From an uncultured Pseudoflavonifractor sp. (lineage in GTDB: Bacteria > Bacillota > Clostridia > Oscillospirales > Oscillospiraceae): a stretch of 58,125 nt of DNA. The stretch is taken from the NCBI GenBank assembly GCA_904419835.1, contig CAJFTA010000009.1, forward strand, positions 1-58,125, read 5' to 3'. Each line of letters begins with the position of its first letter. The stretch's first letter is position 1. Below are positions 45,101 through 50,168 of the stretch, in pieces. The notes under the pieces were generated by a model. The model was given only the letters and a program-made list of their open reading frames with translations, did not search any database and was not told the DNA's origin. Position numbers and translations under genes: made by a program.

Positions 45101-45966
45101 TCCTCCATATTCCACTGGAAGACGCCGCCGTCCCCGCTGAAATCCCAGCGGGGCGGGGCGGAGACGGCGCTGGCCGGACCGTCCTGGGCCCCGCCCTCCC
45201 CGGCCAGCCAGCGGCCCGCCGGGCTGCCGGGGGCGGGATAGCAGTCCTCGCTCAGCAGGGCCAGGATGAAGAGCAGGCTCAGCTGCCGCAGGGCCCGCTC
45301 ACGCCCGTGGACCTGCCAGGAGACGGAGGGCCTGCCCAGCTCCCGGCGGACGCCCTGGAACAGTCCGTCGATCTGGAGCGCGGCCGTCCCGTCCAGCTGG
45401 AAGCCGCAGCGGGCGCAGCTCTCGTCCAGCCGGTCCCGCACCTGCCCCAGCCTCAGGGCGGGCTGGTCCAGATACTGGGCCAGCAGCCGGTCCAGGTACT
45501 CCCTGCACACCTCCTGCCGTCCCGTCTCCCGGTACTGATAACAGCCGTGCTGGAGAATGGACAGCTTATTCTGGACGCTCTTTTTGGTCAGGCCCTTCTC
45601 CCCGCGGAGCAGCTGGATGTCAAAGACGGTCCCGCCGAATACCCAGTCCATCAGCACATCCATTCCGGGCGACTTCCCCGCGCCCAGAATGGGAGGCTGG
45701 CCGGTACACAGCACCTCCCGCAGGCCCCACAGCGTCACGTGCCGCCGGGGCTCCGGGCCGACCCGGTGCAGCCGCTCCAGGGCCCTCCGGTACTGGCCGA
45801 GCTCCTTTTCCAGTTCCTCCGCACCGCCGGGCGGGGCGGAGCGGAGCCTGTCCTCCGTCCTGGCGATCTCTTTTGCCAGGTCAGCCGCCACGTTTTCCTG
45901 AAAGGCATCCAGCTTTTTGGCGCTTACCAGCCGTTCCCGCCAGGAACGCTCTCTCTTTCTGGACAT
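42106..45966 (-). CDS. NACHT/STAND NTPase, candidate defence protein
   Basis: A 1286-residue protein. Residues 1-65 are charged and helical (possible coiled coil), and 65-310 match nothing I recognise. The NTPase core has a Walker A SAVSGAGKTTSLRLL near 340-355 and a Walker B LLILDGLDEITAPEG near 413-427, the hallmark of NACHT ATPases. RIIVSSKLPPEELAAW follows as the sensor region. The last 700 residues are helical and rich in Leu, Ala and Arg, like a repeat-type sensor domain. The ATG follows AAGGAG. Bacterial NACHT proteins often sense phage; that role here is inference. It is single, near the right end of the element, next to repeat copy B. Confidence 0.8.
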   Translation of the reverse strand: MSRKRERSWRERLVSAKKLDAFQENVAADLAKEIARTEDRLRSAPPGGAEELEKELGQYRRALERLHRVGPEPRRHVTLWGLREVLCTGQPPILGAGKSPGMDVLMDWVFGGTVFDIQLLRGEKGLTKKSVQNKLSILQHGCYQYRETGRQEVCREYLDRLLAQYLDQPALRLGQVRDRLDESCARCGFQLDGTAALQIDGLFQGVRRELGRPSVSWQVHGRERALRQLSLLFILALLSEDCYPAPGSPAGRWLAGEGGAQDGPASAVSAPPRWDFSGDGGVFQWNMEEIAEALIPDVTVEGQTFRALPSGEGRPCRTPMEQILERWDAARLFLLCGERDSAVSGAGKTTSLRLLGRYAPQFRPIFVPLSRVYAAYAMRSLQRENGRPRLLTWLALQGIPLPDQAALSGRLLILDGLDEITAPEGIQALCDDLVALCQLPALRIIVSSKLPPEELAAWHLGLRDVANLWRAGVPCRIQTIAPAQRLDYLRRSGQEQPEDSEDLNTPFLLTLYGSTRRFLAGAHAPVFQSVLDRWLPAPAGQGQEALFYRYLCVQICRWCESCPGDDVRSELDAFFLLFALPAVAFRMLAHRVCDSYYVPSAAEPVDSAAVERIIGQSFPAFRQALRYFPQYRRGGLEILSTQGDALTAAGLAAGQAAAVLHRSFDPDTLEWAYHFVNHAMGDNLAMLHLANLFFAAYHQTIKNQGDMEGPFWDCPAHYLPRPVLKGAFGFLCQLFGGEEAVREILQGGPERIPCAGFSGYLLCTLAAELCAAVGLPRQRAWLSAAAGLRAGMDGACSGRIGVEYVVLDLCEQAREFRLEGAFSPGAEAARKAIRVHRDHPEFKNSDGYHSLAKVYLEQVAQILNGRSPGDRALTAVPPEERALADQVWSALHTLAARGSDWPETDPVLGRLLPQSRPVLPALLALADRARLRLEHYQSRDWMGSGTVKFLVECSYTAKLLSIYAAFHEGASGPALNMLGCFCENQQELLENSPGLAFFQQNPDLHSPIPREALFDGAHALHAWQLYLRIYQIQRGLQPYSARCLADLLLRRQVRLSGTGEALPGPGRDRDWNQAELDFLWEATNRSCTSGRKGFQLCRIRFLNELLERQTPELYVHGAIRDRAALGQELERRYRREWEDCQCGPRLRREAGYAPDLFTIMLLAEYGPLRPVPLDVEAWKSAIRVFFQQQIPTAAGLEKKLSDALRDPRNRNTDPAALRAALWAGLSRVHYTTGYHLGMDGLRLHWERLSRLTRVSPEFQTLFRGQGTLEWQQAAERLTEAEILSET

Positions 45967-45985
45967 GACAACGCACGCTCCTTAA

Positions 45986-46011
45986 AAGCATCCCGACAGC
46001 GTCGGGATGCT
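45986..46011. terminator. Hairpin, first copy (repeat B left flank)
   Basis: A 26-nt hairpin, AAGCATCCCGAC followed by AGC and GTCGGGATGCT. Identical to 46244-46269. It lies 19 bp upstream of the NACHT start codon. Confidence 0.7.
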
Positions 46012-46243
46012 CAGTCTGTCGAAAAAGTGGCCTGCGCCACTTTTTCGAGGGAGATGCGCGCAAGATGGACCTCGATTCCGGACGGGAAAGTCGGTCCACC
46101 TTGCGCGAGAAGTGTCATTTCCAAGGCGCATGTCCTCGGAAATGACGGATTTTCATTTGATTCCTGCGGCTTCGGCCGCAGGAACGCTTCGGCCGCAGGA
46201 ACTCTGCGAGGCTTTCCTTCAGGGAAGGTTTTTTAACACGCTC
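46012..46243 (+). repeat. Hairpin-flanked non-coding repeat, copy B
   Basis: A 232-bp unit begins CAGTCTGTCGAAAAAGTGG and ends TTTTTTAACACGCTC. A perfect hairpin near the left tip (GAAAAAGTGG/CCACTTTTTC) matches the same feature in copies A and C. The block 46125-46164 matches 49996-50035 of copy C (opposite strand) at 38 of 40 positions. It sits exactly between two identical 26-nt hairpins. No credible gene is present; the unit separates the NACHT promoter region from its start. Confidence 0.75.
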
Positions 46244-46273
46244 AAGCATCCCGACAGCGTCGGGATGCTTTTC
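46244..46273. terminator. Hairpin, second copy with T-run (repeat B right flank)
   Basis: Exact copy of 45986-46011 followed by TTTTC on the plus strand. Together with the first copy it brackets repeat B. Confidence 0.7.
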
Positions 46274-46513
46274 TTCATATCAGCGCGAAAAAACGGGAAT
46301 CAGAGGGGGAAAAACAAAAGAATCTTTTTGTCGCAATGGCAGGGGAAATAGCTGAATTTAGTGTACCATACAAATTTTTCTTCCGCAATCCCCGGAGAGG
46401 GGGGAGGGAGAGGTCCCGGCAGCGTCCCGACGGCTTCCCGGGGCGGCCGGTTGCGGGGTCGAAACATGGGGGGTAAGGTCAAATCAAAGAAAAACGGCAA
46501 AGGAGGACGGACC
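46274..46513. other. Intergenic region, possible divergent promoters
   Basis: An AT-rich 240-bp stretch between repeat B and the small ORF at 46514. On the minus strand a weak promoter (TTGTAT, 17 bp, TATTTC) is centred near 46360; it could serve the NACHT gene through the repeat. On the plus strand no clear promoter was found. No gene is supported. Confidence 0.35.
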
Positions 46514-46741
46514 ATGTCGAAGGGAGAACTGAGCCATAGAAGGGCGGCCCCGCTCCGCAGCGCAGCCGTGGGCCCCATGGCCGGTGTTGGATATGGCCGG
46601 CAGACCTTTGCGGAGCGCGCATACGCTGTTTCCGGGCAGTACTGGGCGGAGCGGCGCGCACAGGCCGGGGCGGACCGGCTGCTCCGGGAGGAGACGCGGC
46701 GCCTAATGTCCCGTCCTCTGTCCCGGCCCCGCCCGGCCTGA
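46514..46741 (+). CDS. 75-residue basic protein of unknown function
   Basis: An ATG preceded by AAAGGAGGACGGACC, a very strong ribosome binding site, opens a 75-residue Arg- and Ala-rich frame (MSKGELSHRRAAPLRSAA to RPLSRPRPA). A helical middle (FAERAYAVSGQYWAERRAQAG) is likely. No family is recognised. It is divergent from the NACHT gene and is the last gene inside the right end of the element, so it might be an element-borne regulator; that is only position. Confidence 0.5.
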   Translation: MSKGELSHRRAAPLRSAAVGPMAGVGYGRQTFAERAYAVSGQYWAERRAQAGADRLLREETRRLMSRPLSRPRPA

Positions 46742-46764
46742 CGGAGCGGCGGCTGTTCTCACAG

Positions 46765-46803
46765 AAAAAGGGTATGCACCGATGGAGGTGCATACCCTTT
46801 TTG
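46765..46803. terminator. Bidirectional terminator
   Basis: AAAAAGGGTATGCACC pairs with GGTGCATACCCTTTTT around GATGGA. T-runs are present in both directions, so it ends the small ORF (plus) and the truncated deacetylase transcript (minus). Confidence 0.85.
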
Positions 46804-46837
46804 CGTTTCCCGCACGGCCATGCCCCTGGGAGCGCTG

Positions 46838-46862
46838 CGCCGCTATCTTACATCACCCCAGG
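46838..46862. other. Right junction (att-like site) of the intervening element
   Basis: CCCAGG at 46857-46862 repeats 5476-5481. Just inside, the reverse complement of 46838-46856 is GTGATGTAAGATAGCGGCG, an imperfect mirror of the left end. The centre of the joined arms would be CCCAGG with a non-palindromic CA dinucleotide, as serine integrases need for direction. Confidence 0.7.
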
Positions 46863-47043
46863 CCGCGTCGAAAGAGATGGAGACCATTTTTTGGTCGCGC
46901 TGGACGCAGTAGATGGGCAGCTGGCGGGTGGTGGCGGATACGCCCACCACAGCGGGGTGATTGACCACATAGAACATGGCGGCGGCTGCCAGCACACAGG
47001 CCAAGGCCGCCAGTATTTTGCGCCGGACCAGGAACAGCTTCAT
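46843..47043 (-). CDS. pdaB: PdaB-like polysaccharide deacetylase, N-terminal part of a split gene
   Basis: A 66-codon frame that starts with a basic, then hydrophobic, anchor (MKLFLVRRKILAALACVLA) and reaches VSISFDAAWG, the first NodB motif with the catalytic Asp (residue 59). After Trp62-Gly63 the frame runs into element DNA and stops three codons later (DVR). The ATG follows AGAGGAGGAATTTATC. The continuation lies 41.4 kb away at 5481-4895 on the same strand; the two join in frame at CCCAGG. PdaB makes muramic lactam in the spore cortex. As placed, only a short anchored peptide would be made. Confidence 0.8.
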   Translation of the reverse strand: MKLFLVRRKILAALACVLAAAAMFYVVNHPAVVGVSATTRQLPIYCVQRDQKMVSISFDAAWGDVR

Positions 47044-47070
47044 GATAAATTCCTCCTCTGATTTCTTATG

Positions 47071-47083
47071 GTATCTATATATG
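47071..47083 (-). promoter_or_regulatory. Possible sporulation-type -10 region of the split gene
   Basis: On the minus strand CATATATAGATAC lies about 30 nt before the deacetylase start. CATA at the -10 box is typical of sporulation sigma factors (E, F, G, K). No -35 could be fixed with confidence. Confidence 0.25.
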
Positions 47084-47126
47084 AGCCGGAGGCGGCCGTC
47101 ATGTCGCCGGCAGCGCCGACCGGGCG

Positions 47127-47237
47127 ATGGCCGGTGAGATCGAGGTCACGGGCATTGCCTGCGGCGTCACCGGCACCATAATGGACAGCGCTCCCCGCAA
47201 GGAGGCCCTGGCCCGATTTGTGCTGGATCAGAAGTAA
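47127..47237 (+). pseudogene. Short ORF or 3' gene remnant, unknown
   Basis: The frame MAGEIEVTGIACGVTGTIM to ALARFVLDQK (36 residues from the ATG, open for eight more codons upstream) looks like the conserved end of an enzyme rather than a random frame, but I cannot name it. No ribosome binding site precedes the ATG. It ends just before a hairpin at 47245. Confidence 0.3.
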
Positions 47238-47244
47238 AAACAAC

Positions 47245-47281
47245 GCGAAAGCGCCCGGACCAAACGTCCGGGCGCTTTCGC
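47245..47281. terminator. Long GC-rich hairpin
   Basis: GCGAAAGCGCCCGGAC pairs perfectly with GTCCGGGCGCTTTCGC around 5 nt. A T-run is found only on the minus strand. Confidence 0.6.
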
Positions 47282-47403
47282 ATCATCAGAGAAGGCTGTG
47301 CGCTGAATCACAAGCCAAAGGAGGGGCCGGAGCGGGGCGGGAGAGGGACCGCGCCGCTCCGGCATAAGATGGGGGAAACAGAATGACTGCACAGCGGATT
47401 TTC

Positions 47404-47419
47404 GTTAGCTAAAGCTAAC
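47404..47419. promoter_or_regulatory. Orphan palindromic operator-like site
   Basis: GTTAGCTAAAGCTAAC is a 6-bp inverted repeat (GTTAGC/GCTAAC) around TAAA. It resembles DtxR/MntR-family metal-regulator boxes seen before iron or manganese transport genes. No such gene follows here; the region 47282-47471 otherwise holds nothing recognisable. Confidence 0.3.
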
Positions 47420-47471
47420 TATCCGTTGAAAAAATACTACCACATTGATGGGAATATGTCAAGCGGTTTTG

Positions 47472-47515
47472 CAAAAAAATGTGTCCGCGCCGGAAAAGAG
47501 CCGGAACGGACACAA
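47472..47515 (-). terminator. Terminator of the carboxypeptidase gene
   Basis: On the minus strand TGTCCGTTCCGGC pairs with GCCGG-CGCGGACA, followed by a run of seven T's. Confidence 0.8.
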
Positions 47516-47535
47516 AACGGAGCAATTGGAACAAT

Positions 47536-48687
47536 TTACCCGGCCATAAACAGACGGTCCAGAAAGCGGAGGAAGATGCCGGGTACTGTGAGCCGATCCA
47601 CCGCCCGCGCGGCCACGATGGGGATGGTCTGAAGCACCTGGCCGTCCACCGTCACCACCATCTCGCCCAGCTTCTGGCCGGCCTCCACCGGGGCTTCCAC
47701 GTTCTCACACAGGTTGATCTGGGAGGTTACGCTGTTGAGCTGGGCCTTATCCACCAAAATGCGGCTGGACTGAGAAAGCACAGGCTGAACACAGTCCGCC
47801 TCGCCCAGAAGCACATCGATGGGGGGCAGGGCCTGGTCGGGGTAGACATCCATCAGCGTATAGTTGGCAAAGCCGTAGTCCAGCAGGGCCCGGGCCGCGT
47901 CAAAACGCTCCTGGGAGGTGGGGGACTTGAGCACCACCGCGATGAGCTCCATGCCGCTCCGCTCCGCCGTGGCCGAGAGGCAGTAGAGGGCGGAGTCGGT
48001 GGAGCCGGTCTTCAGGCCGGTGGCGCCGTCATAGAAGCGAATGAGCTTGTTGGTGTTGGTGAGCTGAAAGGCGCCGTCCCGCAGAGAGTCCATCCAGATG
48101 GTGGTGTACTCCCGGATGGAGGGATGGTTGAGAATCAGCTCCCGGCTCATGAGGGCGATGTCATGGGCGGAGGTCAGGTGCCCGGCGGCGGGCAGGCCGG
48201 TGCAGTTGACAAAGGTGGTGTCCGCCATGCCCAGCTCGGCGGCACGCTGGTTCATCAGGGCCACAAAACCCTCCTCGCTGCCCGCCACCAGCTCGGCCAG
48301 GGCCACGGCGCCGTCATTGGCGGATACCACGGCCACCGCCTTCAGCAGGTCGCGGACCGTCATCTGCTCCCCTTCCTTCAGCCAGATCTGGCTGCCTCCC
48401 ATGGAGACCGCGCGGGCCGAGATGGACACCGTCTGGTCCAGGGAGATGCGGCCGCTGTCAATGGCCTCCATCACCAGGAGCAGCGTCATAATTTTTGTCA
48501 CGCTGGCGGGCTCCAGCTTGTCGTGGGAATTCTGTTCATAGAGAATGGTGCCGGTCTCCTTCTCCATCAGCACTGCCGCGCCGCAGTTGACCGCAGGCGC
48601 ACCGGATGCAGCCTGGGCGGCGGGGACGGGAAGCGCCAGAAGGGCGGCGGCCAGCACCGCCGCAAGGAGCTTTTTTCTGTGGTTCAT
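47536..48687 (-). CDS. D-alanyl-D-alanine carboxypeptidase (DacF-like, PBP5 family)
   Basis: Removes the terminal D-Ala from peptidoglycan stem peptides outside the membrane. A 383-residue protein with a signal peptide (to about Ala26). The three serine-transpeptidase motifs are present: SVTK at residues 62-65, SAND near 123 and KTGS near 223. The C-terminal domain ends with a likely amphipathic membrane anchor (FLRFLDRLFMAG). It resembles the sporulation enzyme DacF, and the split pdaB lies next to it on the same strand, which fits a cell-wall or spore-cortex locus. Confidence 0.9.
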   Translation of the reverse strand: MNHRKKLLAAVLAAALLALPVPAAQAASGAPAVNCGAAVLMEKETGTILYEQNSHDKLEPASVTKIMTLLLVMEAIDSGRISLDQTVSISARAVSMGGSQIWLKEGEQMTVRDLLKAVAVVSANDGAVALAELVAGSEEGFVALMNQRAAELGMADTTFVNCTGLPAAGHLTSAHDIALMSRELILNHPSIREYTTIWMDSLRDGAFQLTNTNKLIRFYDGATGLKTGSTDSALYCLSATAERSGMELIAVVLKSPTSQERFDAARALLDYGFANYTLMDVYPDQALPPIDVLLGEADCVQPVLSQSSRILVDKAQLNSVTSQINLCENVEAPVEAGQKLGEMVVTVDGQVLQTIPIVAARAVDRLTVPGIFLRFLDRLFMAG

Positions 48688-48813
48688 ATGGCAGTTCCTC
48701 CGTGGTTGATTTCTAACACAGAGGATATGGAATTCCGCCCGGTTCTATACAGCGCAGAGAAATTTTGATGAATGGATAAAAAACGCGTTCCCGACAGACG
48801 GCCCGGAGCGCGC

Positions 48814-49332
48814 TCAGCCCTTGGCCTTGGCGGCCATCTCCGCGGCGAAGGCGGACGCGGCGGCCAGGTCCGCCTGGTCGGGGTGGGAGAGGGCGTGGTC
48901 AAAGTTGGCCAGGAAGCTGGCAGGCTTCGGGTCATCGGGGTTTTGGGCGGCCATGGCCTCGTACCGGACCCGGACGGCGGCGGGCATCCTTCCCTGGCAC
49001 ATCCAGCCTCCCAGCACGATGTTTCCAGCGGGGAGCAGCGCCTGGGTCCGCTGGAGAATGGCGTCGAAATAGGCCTGACTGCCGCCGAAGCCGGCGGTGC
49101 CGAAGAGGGCCACCTGCTTGCCGCTCAGCTTGGCAAACAGCGCCTGCATGGCCGGGGGGCAGACGCCCTTGTCCGTCCAGAAGCCCAGAAAGAGCACCTC
49201 CTCCTCGGGGACGGCGGTGTCCGGTCCCACGGCCTCCAGCCGGGCCTCGCCGGCGGGAAGCGCGGCATAAATGGACCGGGCCACCTGTTCGGTGTTGCCG
49301 GTGCCGCTGGAATACAAAACTGCGTAACGCAT
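48814..49332 (-). CDS. Flavodoxin-family protein
   Basis: A 172-residue FMN-binding electron carrier. The phosphate loop is seen in AVLYSSGTGNTEQVARSIY at the start. EVLFLGFWTDKGVCPP and LFGTAGFGGSQAYF are the two further FMN-contact loops. The ATG at 49332 was chosen because the first beta strand begins there; longer frames extend into low-quality sequence. The partner enzyme is unknown. It is separated from the carboxypeptidase by 126 bp. Confidence 0.87.
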   Translation of the reverse strand: MRYAVLYSSGTGNTEQVARSIYAALPAGEARLEAVGPDTAVPEEEVLFLGFWTDKGVCPPAMQALFAKLSGKQVALFGTAGFGGSQAYFDAILQRTQALLPAGNIVLGGWMCQGRMPAAVRVRYEAMAAQNPDDPKPASFLANFDHALSHPDQADLAAASAFAAEMAAKAKG

Positions 49333-49417
49333 GTACACACATCCTTTCAGGAGACAAAAGCGGAATGAAACGGCCGGAAGCGCTCCGGCAGAAGGAGCAT
49401 ACCACGTCTTGCCGCCC

Positions 49418-49446
49418 TTGTCGAGGGGGAGAAGGGATGTTATAAT
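49418..49446 (+). promoter_or_regulatory. Sigma-A promoter of the gene at 49502
   Basis: TTGTCG and a perfect TATAAT with a 17-bp spacer, 55 bp before the start codon. Confidence 0.75.
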
Positions 49447-49501
49447 ATGGTCTGCTATCAAAACGCGGGGCCGTGCAGCGGCCCATAAGGAGGCGCGCGG
49501 G

Positions 49502-49876
49502 ATGGAAGGGATGTTTCTGCCGGTCCTGTCTCACTTTCAGAATGAGAATATCTGGATTGCCAGCGACGGCAAGCTGCGCTATCAGGTGACACCCACCACT
49601 GTGGCCGGTGAAGACGGAGCAGAGGAGCAGGTGCTGACGGCCGAGATCTGGGAGGGACCCTGGAGCCGGGAGTTCTCCGTCATCGAGTCGGTGGAGCAGT
49701 TCCCCATGAGCGGCGGCGGCATTGAGAAGCTGCGGGCCTGGCTGGGCCTGAAGAGCGGGGAGATCAACGCCCGGCCGGACAAGAGCCTGGAGGAGAACAT
49801 GGCCCGCCGGGAGGCGGCCGTCCAGGCCAGAAAGGCCGCTGAGGCCGCCAAACAGGCGGAAGGGGAGAAAAGCTGA
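49502..49876 (+). CDS. 124-residue hypothetical protein
   Basis: A cytoplasmic acidic protein, MEGMFLPVLSHFQNENIWIA onward, with a predicted beta-rich first half and a helical, Ala-, Lys- and Glu-rich tail (ARREAAVQARKAAEAAK). The ATG follows AAGGAGG. It has its own good promoter and a terminator (49903-49933), so it is a real single-gene unit. No family is recognised. Confidence 0.7.
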   Translation: MEGMFLPVLSHFQNENIWIASDGKLRYQVTPTTVAGEDGAEEQVLTAEIWEGPWSREFSVIESVEQFPMSGGGIEKLRAWLGLKSGEINARPDKSLEENMARREAAVQARKAAEAAKQAEGEKS

Positions 49877-49902
49877 CCTAATTTCTGGTTAAAACTGTAA
49901 AA

Positions 49903-49933
49903 AACCGCGCCTGTCAAAACGACAGGCGCGGTT
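49903..49933. terminator. Hairpin, first copy (repeat C left flank)
   Basis: A 31-nt hairpin, AACCGCGCCTGTC, loop AAAAC, GACAGGCGCGGTT. It repeats at 50125-50155 with a single change. Confidence 0.75.
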
Positions 49934-50124
49934 CAGCTTGTCGAAAAACCTCCCAGAAGGGGAAGCCTCGCAGAGTTCCGTCATCCGCAGATGACGGAAT
50001 CAAATGAAAATCCGTCATTTTCGGGGACATGCGCCTCTTTGCCGACAATTTCATCAGAAATCGAGGCAAAAATTTCATGAAGCTCCTTCGAAAAAGTGGC
50101 GGAAGCCACTTTTTCGAAAGCCTG
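49934..50124 (-). repeat. Hairpin-flanked non-coding repeat, copy C (inverted)
   Basis: A 191-bp unit whose reverse complement begins CAGGCTTTCGAAAAAGTGG and ends TTTTTCGACAAGCTG, so it lies opposite to copies A and B. The tip hairpin and the inner block 49996-50035 match copy B. It is bracketed by two near-identical 31-nt hairpins, between convergent genes. No gene is present. Confidence 0.75.
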
Positions 50125-50159
50125 AACCGCGCCTATCAAAACGACAGGCGCGGTTTTTG
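50125..50159. terminator. Hairpin, second copy with T-run (repeat C right flank)
   Basis: Copy of 49903-49933 with one G-to-A change in the stem (CTATC for CTGTC), followed by TTTTTG on the plus strand. On the minus strand it ends the peptidase gene. Confidence 0.75.
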
Positions 50160-50168
50160 TTATGGCGT

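Larger units (their letters stand above)
5482..46856. mobile_element. 41.4-kb intervening element splitting the pdaB-like gene
   Basis: The segment is bounded by 6-bp direct repeats and 19-bp imperfect inverted repeats, and it separates the two in-frame parts of one deacetylase gene. It holds an exopolysaccharide cluster, a TnpX/TndX-type serine recombinase, a regulatory pair, glycosidases, a glucuronate operon and a NACHT NTPase. No conjugation, replication or phage structural genes were found. The recombinase is 13.7 kb from the nearer end, unlike most integrative elements, so whether it drives excision is inference. Alternatives are an old non-excisable island, or nested insertions that enlarged a smaller element. 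Confidence 0.7.

Noticed and set aside
43420..46236. 938-codon plus-strand frame opposite the NACHT gene
   Set aside because: Pro/Gly/Gln-rich shadow; it also runs through repeat copy B.
5482..46856. Element considered as a prophage or conjugative element
   Set aside because: No capsid, portal, terminase, relaxase, type IV coupling or replication genes were found; it carries mostly metabolic cargo.
4895..47043. The two deacetylase pieces considered as separate paralogues
   Set aside because: They have no overlap in domain content, meet exactly at a shared 6-bp repeat, and join in frame at a conserved Trp-Gly; two independent decayed copies would not do this.
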